Positions 1 to 8,731 of a DNA stretch of 34,011 nucleotides are shown here, piece by piece. The notes beneath the pieces were generated by a model that saw only the letters and a program-made list of their open reading frames with translations, searched no databases and had not been told where the DNA came from. How positions within the stretch are numbered: position 1 is the first letter of the stretch; each line of letters begins with the position of its first letter. The translations under genes and the position numbers were made by a program. This DNA comes from Candidatus Levybacteria bacterium RIFCSPLOWO2_12_FULL_41_12. Lineage in GTDB: Bacteria; Patescibacteriota; Microgenomatia; Levybacterales; UBA12049. The stretch covers positions 1 through 34,011 of the forward strand of contig MFPL01000002.1 of the NCBI GenBank assembly GCA_001784155.1. Direction: 5' to 3'.

Positions 1-392
1 ATATTTTTCTCTCTTATATTCTTACCGTTTACTGATGCTGACCCAAGACTCGGTCTAATCTTTTCAAAATATATGTTTGACTTTTCAAGAGCCTTGTATC
101 CAAGCAAATATTGGTTATATTCAAACAGAGTTTTTGCTTCAACGAGATATTTATCAGCGTATCTTAAGTTGTATTTATATCGACCAAAGTCTCCAAAATA
201 CTTAAATTCGGAAAGTTTCTCGTAGATTAAGTGAAGCTTGTAAATGCTGCTTCCCGGCATTGATGATGGATAAGGAAGAACGTAAGGGGAAGAAGCGAAA
301 GACGGCTTTAAGATTAATAAAAAAAATGCCACTATGGCAAATAAGATGAGTAAGTTTTTAACTTTGAGCTTTAAGATTTTTTTGTATGCCAT
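1..392 (-). CDS. DUF5667-like secreted/anchored protein, 3' end cut by window edge
   Basis: The reading frame opens with ATG at 392-390 and stays open to the left edge, giving 130 residues without a stop; the C-terminus lies outside the window. An N-terminal hydrophobic helix (about residues 12-30, NLLILFAIVAFFLLIL) ends in PSFASS, so it is a signal peptide or membrane anchor. Next comes YVLPYPSSMPGSSIYKLHLI and then a helical stretch (about 60-115) with ADKYLVEAKTLFEYNQYLLG. A signal sequence, an LPYP..MPGS.IYKL segment and then helices with an R.A...L.EA pattern is what I know from DUF5667 proteins, which are common in CPR bacteria and of unknown function. The start overlaps the 3' end of galE by 22 bases, so it is probably the next gene of that operon. 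It may be an envelope protein. The family call rests on pattern memory, not a search. Confidence 0.7.
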   Translation of the reverse strand, partial: MAYKKILKLKVKNLLILFAIVAFFLLILKPSFASSPYVLPYPSSMPGSSIYKLHLIYEKLSEFKYFGDFGRYKYNLRYADKYLVEAKTLFEYNQYLLGYKALEKSNIYFEKIRPSLGSASVNGKNIREKN

Positions 393-1333
393 TTCCAAGC
401 AGTCTTCACTATTGTTTCCAAGTCTGAGTGCTGAGGGGAGAACCCTAAGGATTCCTTTGCTTTTTTATTGTCTGCAAAAATTACAGGAGGGTCCCCCTCT
501 CTTCTTTCTGCAAATTTTATAGGAAAATCAACTCCACTTACTTTTTTCACCATTCCTATTACTTCAAGATTTGAGTAACCTCTCCCCACTCCAAGATTAT
601 AGCTATCACTCTTTTTGGTTTCGTTAAGCTTTTCTATTGCCAAAAGATGTGCACTAGCTAAATCCTCAACGTGGATATAGTCCCTGATCACTGTGCCGTC
701 TGGAGTATCATAATCCCTACCGTAAAGCTCAAATTCCAACTGTCCTAGCGCCGCTTTTATAGCTCTTGGGATTAAATGCGTCTCAGGATCGTGATCTTCT
801 CCTAGGCTTCCATCAAGAGCGGCTCCCGCGGCATTAAAATACCTAAGATTCATATGTTTTATCCCGTAAATACGGTCATACCAATAAAGCATTTTTTCAA
901 AAGCAAGCTTAGACTCTCCGTAAACGCTGCCCGGATTCTTTTCCGAATTCTCAGAAACAGGAAGGGAATTAGGGGCTCCGTAGATAGCACACGTGGATGA
1001 AAAGACGATTGATTTAACACCCTCCTCCTTCATGAAATCCAAAAGATTTAGCCCTCCAAGAATGTTGTTTTTTATGTAGTCAGATGGATGCTTCATAGAC
1101 TCGCCGGCTAGAGCATATGCCGCAAAGTGAATAACCACATCAAATTTCTCATTCTTAAGCTTTCCTAGATCTTCAGTGTTCAATAGATCGCCAACTACAA
1201 GTTTTCCCGTAACGCTTTCTTTATGACCATACTTCAAGTTATCAAACACGACGGTTTCGTGCCCTTCTCTTTTAAGAAGCTTGTCCGTAATGCTCCCTAT
1301 GTAGCCTGCTCCGCCTGTAACTAGTATCTTCAT
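371..1333 (-). CDS. galE: UDP-glucose 4-epimerase
   Basis: Short-chain dehydrogenase/reductase-type epimerase that interconverts UDP-glucose and UDP-galactose in the cytoplasm, supplying galactose donors to the surrounding glycosyltransferases. With the start at 1333 it has 320 residues, close to the usual 330-340. Visible motifs are the NAD-binding GGAGYIG (residues 7-13), the active-site SST (112-114) and the YGESK catalytic Tyr/Lys pair (Y138, K142), followed by RYFNAAGA and GTVIRDYIHVEDLA. The frame is open further upstream to 1411, but the NAD motif must sit at the N-terminus. ATG 1333 also overlaps the upstream GT2 stop as ATGA and has AAGGAT eight bases before it, so this start is well supported. 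The usual GSH after the glycine motif is GSI here. Substrate use on N-acetylated sugars is possible and cannot be excluded. Confidence 0.92.
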   Translation of the reverse strand: MKILVTGGAGYIGSITDKLLKREGHETVVFDNLKYGHKESVTGKLVVGDLLNTEDLGKLKNEKFDVVIHFAAYALAGESMKHPSDYIKNNILGGLNLLDFMKEEGVKSIVFSSTCAIYGAPNSLPVSENSEKNPGSVYGESKLAFEKMLYWYDRIYGIKHMNLRYFNAAGAALDGSLGEDHDPETHLIPRAIKAALGQLEFELYGRDYDTPDGTVIRDYIHVEDLASAHLLAIEKLNETKKSDSYNLGVGRGYSNLEVIGMVKKVSGVDFPIKFAERREGDPPVIFADNKKAKESLGFSPQHSDLETIVKTAWKWHTKKS

Positions 1334-2190
1334 TTGTCTATCCTTAGATATTTTACATAAGAAATGGGAAATCTCAAACTCGAGAAGAAAGAAAAAACAA
1401 ATCCTTGCCACATATCCAAAAAACCCTTGTGTCTAAAAAATGTGAGAACAAACCAAGAAATTGGCTTAACAAAAATATAGCTTACTCCAGAAATCGGATT
1501 TTTAGGCAGGTTCTTAACATGGTATTGCGAAGCAATGAAAGAGGTGTATCTGTTGTTTTTTTTAATATATTTCTTAAAAGTAGGTGAGTCCCAATGCATT
1601 AGATCGTTTTTTAACCATCCGACTCTACCATTAACTACATACTGTTCATGAACGTCAATGCATGGAAGATATGCGTAATTTTTTCTAAACATTCTAATCA
1701 CCCCGTCGGGATAGACTCCTCCATGCCTCAAAAATCTTCCCAAGAAATAATTTGCTCGCGGTAAAAAGAAAGCTGAGTAGGGATCGTTCTTATTCCCAAT
1801 CGCACCATCCCTCTCTTCGATTATCTGCTGGTGTTTTATAAGAAGCGAAGGGATGCTTTTCTCATACTCCTCAATTTCCTGATCAGACATAGAAAGTACT
1901 TTTTTTATTTCTTCTGCAAGCTTTTCACTTACATACTCATCTGCGTCTAATTGCAAAATCCAATCCCCTGTAGTCAGGTCTATTGCCTTCTGTTTATTGA
2001 TGTGAAACATCGCAGGGTTGTCTGTTACTACTACTTTTGCACCTAACTCTTTGGCTTTTTCTGCAGTCCCATCAGTTGATGATCCGTCAACGACAATTAT
2101 CTCATCGGCAATATCTCTAACTGATGAAAGACACCTTACTATATTTTCTTCCTCGTTGTGAGTTGCTAAAGCAACCGAAAGCTTTTTCAT
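1330..2190 (-). CDS. GT2 family glycosyltransferase (WaaE/KdtX-like)
   Basis: A 286-residue inverting GT-A glycosyltransferase expected to use a nucleotide sugar on the cytoplasmic side. The N-terminus carries the GT2 signature SVALATHNEEENI, then VVDGSSTDGT (about 34-42) and the metal/donor motif LDADE (D82, D84). The later segment with HVHEQY-like chemistry (VHEQYVV after CID) and a basic, hydrophobic C-terminus (KPISWFVLTFFRHKGF) resembles the WaaE/KdtX group of lipopolysaccharide-core and surface-glycan transferases. The C-terminus probably touches the membrane. It overlaps galE and the upstream GT39 gene by four bases each (ATGA), so it is translationally coupled in run C. The sugar and acceptor cannot be told from the sequence. 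Confidence 0.85.
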   Translation of the reverse strand: MKKLSVALATHNEEENIVRCLSSVRDIADEIIVVDGSSTDGTAEKAKELGAKVVVTDNPAMFHINKQKAIDLTTGDWILQLDADEYVSEKLAEEIKKVLSMSDQEIEEYEKSIPSLLIKHQQIIEERDGAIGNKNDPYSAFFLPRANYFLGRFLRHGGVYPDGVIRMFRKNYAYLPCIDVHEQYVVNGRVGWLKNDLMHWDSPTFKKYIKKNNRYTSFIASQYHVKNLPKNPISGVSYIFVKPISWFVLTFFRHKGFLDMWQGFVFSFFSSLRFPISYVKYLRIDK

Positions 2191-3839
2191 ATAATTTCTG
2201 CGATTATCAGTACTGTTGTGTTGTTGGGATACTTAATTTCTTTAATAACCCGCATGTCTTTCGTAACCTCCTGGGGGTTTATTATATACAATCTGTTCTT
2301 TCCAAGCTTTCCCTTAATATCTCCAAAGACATATTTTCCGATTAAGTGCTCTTCGTTAAAACCCCCAGATACTGTTCCGCCATTTCTTTGATAAACACTA
2401 GGATCGTATTTATTTAAAAATAGATAAAACATATAGCTCTCAAACAACACTTCTCTGTTTGAAACAACAACTTTTTCATAGCTATTTTCTAATTCCCTTG
2501 CATCAGTTAATGCGCTTATAGCTCCGTATTGAAAATGATTAGAAAGCTCCCTAGGCATAAGAGAAAAGTACGAATGATAAAACCAAACTACTGATACGAA
2601 AACTACAAATGAAGAAAAAAATAGAAAACTTCGTTGCATGCTCTTGCTCTTTATTAAAGAGAGTAGATAAATAAAACCGATTGATGCAAGAATTTGCGGT
2701 AAAGGAAGCATAGCGTATGTTCTCATGGCGTGAGGATAATCAGTTGTAATGCTTGCCGGCAAAATAGATACTGCACCTAAGATAATTAGAAACATCTTAT
2801 TCTTGTAATGTATAGGAGTTTTTAATAACACTAAAAATGAGATAAAAATCAAAGGGAGCTCAAATAGATAAAGAAGTCCTAATGTCGGAGACTTAAAGGG
2901 CTCTCCCCCTTTATTCATGAAAAGCCAAACAGGATCGAAATGAGAAAGATAAGCGTTTGATACGAGAAGAGCTGTGGCAATTTTTCTGTTGTCATAAACA
3001 TAACCCAGCATGTCACCATTTTCTACGTTTAATACATTCCTTTTTGCAATCATCTCGTAATACTGCGAAGAATTTTGAGTAAGGCTTGTTGCTTTAAATC
3101 TAATAAGCGCATTATCTCCAAGACTTGCCTGTATAACAGGAGCTATGATTATTATCCCCAAAATCAAAGCAATAATAACTTTTGATTTTTCCCTAACAAT
3201 ATTTTTAAAATAAAGAGAAAAAAAGACCATAATAAGCACTGGTATAATTACTTTTCCATTTTGATAAGAGTTAAATGATAAAGCCAAAAAAATCGCAGAT
3301 AGGAATAGACTCCACTTTTTACCATCTATAAATCTCAGAAAAAATAGAATGCCAAACATTAAAAAGGCGAGAAAGGCGTTTGCTTCATGCCCCAGGCGAG
3401 ATATATATATGTGCCAAGGTGATATGGCTAATAGAAAAGAGGCGAAAAGTGAAACATCAAGCGATAAATATTTCAGCTGAATCGGTTTAATCCCGTTGGT
3501 TAAATATCTCGTTAAGAAATATACTGCGACTACCGTAAGAACAGATAGAACAACTGAAGGAAGCCTCACGGAAACAACATTCAATCCAAAAAACTTCACA
3601 AAAGGAACTGCTAAGTAGGAGTAAAGAGCCGGTCTATAATCATCATACGCTCTGAGTAAGACTGGGAGTCTTGTACCATACTCATCAGAACCAGTGTTCA
3701 GAATAGAATATGCATTATATCCCAAAGAAACTTCATCTACGGTTGGCTGCGGAGGAACGCTTCCTAATTGATAAAATCTAAAGAAAATTGCGACGAGAAT
3801 CACCAAGAAAAGAGGCAGTAACTTAATATTAAATTTCAT
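2187..3839 (-). CDS. GT39-type polytopic glycosyltransferase, tandem copy 3
   Basis: A 550-residue membrane protein with about a dozen hydrophobic segments and a soluble C-terminal domain (about 435-550). It belongs to the ArnT/PMT-like GT-C group, which moves a sugar from a polyprenyl-phosphate donor to an acceptor on the outer face of the membrane. The first outer loop has the acidic pair TVDEVSLGYNAYS (D35, E36) and later AYDDYRPALYSYL. The next motif, SPWHIYISRLGHEA, carries the second acidic site. At the DYKP position of the neighbouring copies, where Lys is usual, this copy has Arg (R69). It is closely related to the genes at 3836 and 5475, and more distantly to 10787. It overlaps both neighbours by four bases (ATGA). 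Acceptor unknown; protein, lipid or glycan are all possible. Confidence 0.85.
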   Translation of the reverse strand: MKFNIKLLPLFLVILVAIFFRFYQLGSVPPQPTVDEVSLGYNAYSILNTGSDEYGTRLPVLLRAYDDYRPALYSYLAVPFVKFFGLNVVSVRLPSVVLSVLTVVAVYFLTRYLTNGIKPIQLKYLSLDVSLFASFLLAISPWHIYISRLGHEANAFLAFLMFGILFFLRFIDGKKWSLFLSAIFLALSFNSYQNGKVIIPVLIMVFFSLYFKNIVREKSKVIIALILGIIIIAPVIQASLGDNALIRFKATSLTQNSSQYYEMIAKRNVLNVENGDMLGYVYDNRKIATALLVSNAYLSHFDPVWLFMNKGGEPFKSPTLGLLYLFELPLIFISFLVLLKTPIHYKNKMFLIILGAVSILPASITTDYPHAMRTYAMLPLPQILASIGFIYLLSLIKSKSMQRSFLFFSSFVVFVSVVWFYHSYFSLMPRELSNHFQYGAISALTDARELENSYEKVVVSNREVLFESYMFYLFLNKYDPSVYQRNGGTVSGGFNEEHLIGKYVFGDIKGKLGKNRLYIINPQEVTKDMRVIKEIKYPNNTTVLIIAEII

Positions 3840-5491
3840 TTTACAACAATTTCTATAGCAGGCTTTCCGTTTAGAAAATTTACAGTCTTAATGCTTTTTG
3901 TAGACTTTGGAAAATCATCAGGTCTACCTATGTATAAATTCCCACCTTCTTCCTGATCCCATACAATATTCCTAAATTCGTATTTATCAAAATTATGATT
4001 TTCCTTAAACCCACCTGTTTTGGTCCCACCCTCCGCTAGATATTGTTTAGGGTCGTATTGTAAATAGTAAAGAAAAAACATGTATGACTGATCCAAAGGT
4101 ATGTCATTTGACACAATGATTTTATTATAACTTTCCTGGTTTGGCTTTATATAATCAATTGCCTCTTTATATCCATACTGCCAACTCTCCGAATGAAAAA
4201 AGTTTTGCTGCACAAAATACTGATTAAGGTAATATCCTATGTTTACCGCAAAGATAAGAAAAAATACGCCTATAATCGAACGTTTTACATTAAGTGGTAG
4301 ATACCTTTTTTTATTATCAATAATATACAAAAAACTGTATATCATTCCCAACGCAACGAAAATCTGCAGTGTTGGTAAAAAATTAATTGTCCTAACCGCA
4401 TGAGGAACTCCACTGGTAATAGATGCCGGAACCGGTGCGATAAGAAAAATTGAGAATACGGTCAGTTTTGTTTTTAGAGAATATGGCCAAAAGAAAAGAA
4501 TGTAAATGCCAATCAGCAGAAAAGGCAACTCAAAAAGATACAATAACCCCATACCCGGAGCATGATGCCTTTCTATATCTGCGGTCACAAATAGCCAGTT
4601 AAGATTGTAGTGAGAGATGTATCCTGAAACAATCGCTTTCGCGTATTCTACCCGTCTATTATCGACAATTACTCCCAGGAGGTCACTTTTACTTTTATCT
4701 TCCGCAAACTTTATAGCATTTCCTTTCAAAAACTGCGTTTGATCGGAAAATATACTCACTCCCTTCGCCCTTAACAGGGCATTTTCATTAAATAGAAGAC
4801 CGTGAGCCATGGGCGCTGAAAGAACCAAACCAAGCATTATTGCTCCCAGAACGGCAGCTTTCGGAAGCTTTAGAATCTCTCTGTAGTAAATCACGCCCAA
4901 GACTAAAAACAAAATAGGAAGATAAACCTTCTCGCTTTGATACATATAAATACTTGCTGATGCAAAGACTACCGATGGAAAAAGGAGATACTTATTCTTA
5001 AGTCCCTTCATGAAGAATAATAAAGACAGTATATTTAATGACAACCCCACTTGCGCTTCAAAAGCTATTCTAGAGAACTGAAGATGCCAAGGAGAGATAG
5101 CCAAAAGAAAAGAGGACAGCAGGGCAATAGAATCTTTTTCTTTATGTTTATCGAATAACTCTCGGACTAGAAAATACGTTCCAATAACTGCAATTACTCC
5201 AAATATTGTGCTCGGAAGCCTAACTGCGAGCGTGGTAAGCCCAAAAACCTTTATAAAGGGTATGACAAGATACGTATAAAGAGCCGGCTTATAATCGTCA
5301 AAAGACCTAAGTATCACAGGAAGACTTTGGCCATATTCATCTTTACCCGTCTGCATTATAGAGAGTGCGTTATATCCCAAAGACGCTTCATCCCAATCTG
5401 GAGAAGGCGGTACATTGCCAAGCTGCCAAAACCTCAGCATAAAAGCGATTAGTAGTATTAATAGAAAAAATAATTTATTTAGTTTTCTCAT
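3836..5491 (-). CDS. GT39-type polytopic glycosyltransferase, tandem copy 2
   Basis: ArnT/PMT-like GT-C enzyme of 551 residues, with multiple membrane segments and a C-terminal outer-face domain. First-loop motif DWDEASLGYNALS (D34, E35), then SFDDYKPALYTYL with K68, and SPWHLQFSRIAFEAQ with the second acidic residue. The C-terminal part has SWQYGYKEAIDYI and SYMFFLYYLQYDPKQY, both matched in the adjacent copies. The frame runs upstream to 5533, but the 14 extra residues (MVQQFLLLTRRELQ) overlap the previous gene more deeply and look unlike a membrane N-terminus. ATG 5491 puts a normal first helix at residues 6-22 and leaves a 17-base overlap with the upstream gene, with GAGAAGAG before it. 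The downstream overlap is ATGA. Donor and acceptor sugars are not predictable. Confidence 0.85.
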   Translation of the reverse strand: MRKLNKLFFLLILLIAFMLRFWQLGNVPPSPDWDEASLGYNALSIMQTGKDEYGQSLPVILRSFDDYKPALYTYLVIPFIKVFGLTTLAVRLPSTIFGVIAVIGTYFLVRELFDKHKEKDSIALLSSFLLAISPWHLQFSRIAFEAQVGLSLNILSLLFFMKGLKNKYLLFPSVVFASASIYMYQSEKVYLPILFLVLGVIYYREILKLPKAAVLGAIMLGLVLSAPMAHGLLFNENALLRAKGVSIFSDQTQFLKGNAIKFAEDKSKSDLLGVIVDNRRVEYAKAIVSGYISHYNLNWLFVTADIERHHAPGMGLLYLFELPFLLIGIYILFFWPYSLKTKLTVFSIFLIAPVPASITSGVPHAVRTINFLPTLQIFVALGMIYSFLYIIDNKKRYLPLNVKRSIIGVFFLIFAVNIGYYLNQYFVQQNFFHSESWQYGYKEAIDYIKPNQESYNKIIVSNDIPLDQSYMFFLYYLQYDPKQYLAEGGTKTGGFKENHNFDKYEFRNIVWDQEEGGNLYIGRPDDFPKSTKSIKTVNFLNGKPAIEIVVK

Positions 5492-7136
5492 CTGCAGTTC
5501 TCTTCTCGTAAGCAACAAGAATTGTTGTACCATCCAGTTGCTTGAATTCCCTAAGTATCTTTAGTTTTCCGCGAAGCCTAGCAGGATCACCTATGAATAA
5601 ATTTTTCTCCGATGAATCAAAGCCTTTATTCAAGTCGTCTCTAAACGAGAGTTTTCCAATTCTCGTAACATGCGTGAATCCAAGCGCATCTTTACCTGAA
5701 TCAGAATCTTCTCTAAATTTCTGCGGCGAGTATCCGGAATAAAAAAGATAATAAATATACGGCCTGCCAAGCGACTCCGTCATGTAAATCTTGTCGTACT
5801 TGCGTTCATTATCATTAATAAAACCTATGGCCTCCTTATATCCGTACTGCCATTGACCCGAGAATTCTTTGGAATAATGAACGAAGTAATTGTGTACAAA
5901 GTATAAAAAATTGAAAACTGCAAAAAAACAAATAACAGACACTACCACCGGGAGCGCATTTATTCTGTAAAACTTTCTGTTGAAAATTCCTAATATATTA
6001 AAAAGGCCATATGCCGTGAGGATTTGGAAGGTCGGGATTATTGTTTCTATCCTTAATGCATGAGGAGTTTCTCTGGCAACTCCAGCAGGAGCCAGTCCCA
6101 ACAAAATCCATAAAGGAATAATAAGCCAGTGACCTTCTCTTTTTCTAAATAAGAAAAGCATACCCAAAAGGAAGAATGGAATTTCCCAAATGTACATTTG
6201 ACCAACATCTTGAATCGAGAACTTGGGATTACCATCCCCCGATATAAACAGGAATTGAGGACTAAGATTATCAAGATAATGCTTAATATAAGCCAAGCCG
6301 TATCCCACTCTTCTGTTGTGTATCAGATTGGACCATGCTTTGTTGCCATCATTTGCTATCTGCTGATTTGCTGTGGTAACAATCGAGCTATCCGAAAAAA
6401 TATTAACCTCGTTGTACCTAAGTTTTGCCTGTGGCGTAAGAAGGAAAAGAAAGAGAGGGAGAAATGTTATTAGCCCAAAGGCGAAAGAAACTACTAAGGA
6501 TTTCTTATCCTTAAGTAAAACTTTAAAATATTTTAAAAACAGAAAAAATCCGAATAGCGGTACGAAAACTCTGGCTGAATTGAAGGCATACATCGAAGCA
6601 ATAAGAGATAATGTTGCAACCGGCAATAACCATCGCTTATCAAAAGAGTAAAGAAATAAATACGTTCCCAGAACTATGAAGAAAGTTGCAACATTTGCCT
6701 CAAAGGCAGCCCTAGACAAAAGAATATGCCAGGGAGAAATAGCGAGAATTAGTGCGCTAACTAATGCAATGGCTTCCCGTTTTCTGTCAGATGCGGTAAA
6801 GAAGATTCTTTTGGTTAAAAGGTATGTCAGAAGTATAGTAAGCGTTCCCAAAAATGCCGAAGGAAATCTAACCGTCCATTCGTTGAGACCAAATACCCTA
6901 ACAACTGGGGCTGTAAGATAAGCATAAATAGGCGGCTTGTAGTCTCCAAAAGACTCAAGGCTTGTTAAGGGCAGAAGCCTACCAAACTCGTCTCTTCCGT
7001 CTATCCCTAAAGAATAAGCATTATATCCCCAAGACGCTTCATCCCATGTCAAAGAAGGCGGAAGAGAGGAGAGCATAAAAACCCTTAAATACGCTCCAAT
7101 AACTAAAATTCCAATAAGAGGTATTATCCTTTTCAC
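5475..7136 (-). CDS. GT39-type polytopic glycosyltransferase, first gene of run C
   Basis: A 553-residue ArnT/PMT-like GT-C protein and first gene of the leftward operon. It starts with GTG at 7136-7134, preceded by a good AAGGAA ribosome-binding site four to five bases away. Motifs: TWDEASWGYNAYS (D32, E33), SFGDYKPPIYAYL (K67) and SPWHILLSRAAFEAN. The DYKPP form is closest of the four to the KPP motif of classical ArnT/GT39 enzymes. The C-terminal soluble domain (about 425-553) repeats WQYGYKEAIGFI and YIYYLFYSGYSPQKF. It probably transfers a sugar from polyprenyl phosphate on the outer membrane face. The 47-base gap to the divergent gene at 7184 holds predicted promoters for both directions. 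An orthologue of a characterised enzyme cannot be named. Confidence 0.85.
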   Translation of the reverse strand: MKRIIPLIGILVIGAYLRVFMLSSLPPSLTWDEASWGYNAYSLGIDGRDEFGRLLPLTSLESFGDYKPPIYAYLTAPVVRVFGLNEWTVRFPSAFLGTLTILLTYLLTKRIFFTASDRKREAIALVSALILAISPWHILLSRAAFEANVATFFIVLGTYLFLYSFDKRWLLPVATLSLIASMYAFNSARVFVPLFGFFLFLKYFKVLLKDKKSLVVSFAFGLITFLPLFLFLLTPQAKLRYNEVNIFSDSSIVTTANQQIANDGNKAWSNLIHNRRVGYGLAYIKHYLDNLSPQFLFISGDGNPKFSIQDVGQMYIWEIPFFLLGMLFLFRKREGHWLIIPLWILLGLAPAGVARETPHALRIETIIPTFQILTAYGLFNILGIFNRKFYRINALPVVVSVICFFAVFNFLYFVHNYFVHYSKEFSGQWQYGYKEAIGFINDNERKYDKIYMTESLGRPYIYYLFYSGYSPQKFREDSDSGKDALGFTHVTRIGKLSFRDDLNKGFDSSEKNLFIGDPARLRGKLKILREFKQLDGTTILVAYEKRTADEKTK

Positions 7137-7183
7137 TTTTCCTTAGCTATAATGCTATTATACATAAAAGTCCTGGTTTTAAT
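7137..7183. promoter_or_regulatory. Divergent promoter with mirror-image -10 elements
   Basis: The 47 bases between two divergent genes contain TATAAT on the plus strand (7148-7153), a three-base spacer, and ATTATA (7157-7162), which reads TATAAT on the minus strand. This is a perfect 6-3-6 inverted repeat of two consensus -10 boxes. Transcription would start near 7160 rightward, with a roughly 24-base leader for the gene at 7184, and near 7150 leftward, with a leader of about 14 bases holding the AAGGAA site of the gene at 7136. I see no convincing -35 box for either direction. The -10 reading is an inference from sequence. Confidence 0.5.
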
Positions 7184-8731
7184 ATGTATTCTTTGCTAAA
7201 AAGGAGTTACTTACTACTAATAGTTCTTGCCCTCTCACTCCTCTTCAGAATAACTAATCTAGATTTAATTGAGTTTAAGGCAGATGAAGGAATAAATCTT
7301 TTCCTGGCCTCAAGACCTATTTTCGGACATGGCTTTGCCCCAGGAGGGACGGTGTCAAGCCTAGGGGTAACAAACTTTCCCCTAATTAACTATCTCTTAC
7401 TTCCGCTTGTTATGATTTCAAAAGATCCCCGAATTATTTCTTTTTTTATTGCACTTATTAACTCTTTGGCAATCGTCGGCTTTTTTATTATAGTCAGGCG
7501 CTATTATAACCAGACTATAGCCTTCACCTCATCCCTTCTCATGGCTACATCTCCCTGGGCTATTTTGTTTTCAAGAAAAATCTGGGCCCAGGACTTCCTA
7601 ATCCCTCTTTTTATTCCCTTTTTTCTTAGTTTTCATAAAATTGTAATCGACAAGGACAGGAGATACTGGCTTTTATATGCCGCGTCTTCCCTTTTTCTTA
7701 TTCAAATTCACCAATCAGCACTCTTTTTCATCTTTCCACTTACAGCCTTTATGGCTTACAGGAGAACCGGAATAAGTTCTAAATATTCCCTGGTTGGAAT
7801 TGCACTTGGCCTCCTTCCTACCGTTCTCTATCTCCTCTACCAATTGAGGACAGGTTGCTTTGATTGCAAAATGATCCTATCCTCTTCGGAAAGAGTATCT
7901 GACGTTTCAAGCCCCCTTCTTTTCTTACGGCCGTTTCAGATAATCCACCAAGGGAACTTTTTCCCAATATTAGGAGAAAACGTAGTCTATTTTGCTCAGA
8001 ACTTTCCTATCGCATATTTTTCTAAGTACATTTATTATGCTGAATACTTCCTACTTGCCTTAGGAGCAATTCTGTTTTACAAGTTATTCAAAAAAGTAGG
8101 ATTTATAATTTTCCCCGTAATACTTCTTCCTTTTATCTATGCATTCTTTAGATTGGAACCTCATATTCATTATTTCTTAATAGTCGCGCCTTTCCTTTTC
8201 TTATTTTTAGGCACCTCCCTTTACTATTTAATTTCACATAAAAACCTATTAGTAAAATATTCATCAATCACATTATTCCTTTGCGTAATTTTAGTTTCCA
8301 CTTATTATAATTATGCTTTTTATGAAACGGTCAGAGCTAAAGAAAATATAAAAGGGGATTATGGAAAAATATTTGAGCAAACAGACAGGGACACAAAAGA
8401 ATTTTATAAGAAATATGTAAACGATCCCTACTACGAAGAGATGATTATTGCGAGTTATGTCCCCTACTCGTTATCGCACGGGGATATAGGAGTAGCTAAA
8501 ATGCTTTACGACTCAAAAGAAACAGAAGAAAATATGACAATCCTTGAGGAAAGACTAAGAGATGTACCTATTGATAGGAGAATTCACCAAGAGCTCATAG
8601 CTTATTACACCCGAGAAAATCCATCTAAAGAAACTATCCGGATCCTTAAGGGAAAAAGTGACTTAAACCCGGGAATGATACCCGTGTATGAAGAGGTATA
8701 CAATCTCTATCGCGAAAGAGGCGGAAAATAG
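7184..8731 (+). CDS. GT39-like polytopic glycosyltransferase, lone plus-strand gene
   Basis: A 515-residue membrane protein with about 11-12 hydrophobic segments, ending in a charged, mostly helical tail (about 395-515, rich in Glu, Lys and Arg). The first outer loop carries KADEGINLFLAS (D34, E35), the GT39 acidic pair, and the later SPWAILFSRKIWAQD matches the second GT39 motif. It diverges from the four-member paralogue group: it lacks their C-terminal domain and the DYKP motif, having TNFPLINYL at a similar place. An outer-loop pair C225-x-x-C228 (TGCFDCKM) is unusual in this cysteine-poor cluster. No Shine-Dalgarno site is visible before ATG 7184. It ends with TAG at 8731, directly against the last codon of the convergent gene. 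Role: probably sugar transfer from a lipid donor; substrate unknown. Confidence 0.78.
   Translation: MYSLLKRSYLLLIVLALSLLFRITNLDLIEFKADEGINLFLASRPIFGHGFAPGGTVSSLGVTNFPLINYLLLPLVMISKDPRIISFFIALINSLAIVGFFIIVRRYYNQTIAFTSSLLMATSPWAILFSRKIWAQDFLIPLFIPFFLSFHKIVIDKDRRYWLLYAASSLFLIQIHQSALFFIFPLTAFMAYRRTGISSKYSLVGIALGLLPTVLYLLYQLRTGCFDCKMILSSSERVSDVSSPLLFLRPFQIIHQGNFFPILGENVVYFAQNFPIAYFSKYIYYAEYFLLALGAILFYKLFKKVGFIIFPVILLPFIYAFFRLEPHIHYFLIVAPFLFLFLGTSLYYLISHKNLLVKYSSITLFLCVILVSTYYNYAFYETVRAKENIKGDYGKIFEQTDRDTKEFYKKYVNDPYYEEMIIASYVPYSLSHGDIGVAKMLYDSKETEENMTILEERLRDVPIDRRIHQELIAYYTRENPSKETIRILKGKSDLNPGMIPVYEEVYNLYRERGGK

Noticed and set aside
1334-1411. Upstream N-terminal extension of galE reaching back to 1411
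   Set aside because: It would place 26 hydrophobic, Cys/Phe-rich residues before the NAD-binding motif and overlap the GT2 gene by 82 bases; ATG 1333 has AAGGAT upstream and an ATGA junction.
5492-5533. Fourteen-residue N-terminal extension of the GT39 gene at 3836
   Set aside because: It overlaps the preceding gene by 59 bases and is polar; the ATG at 5491 gives a standard first helix.
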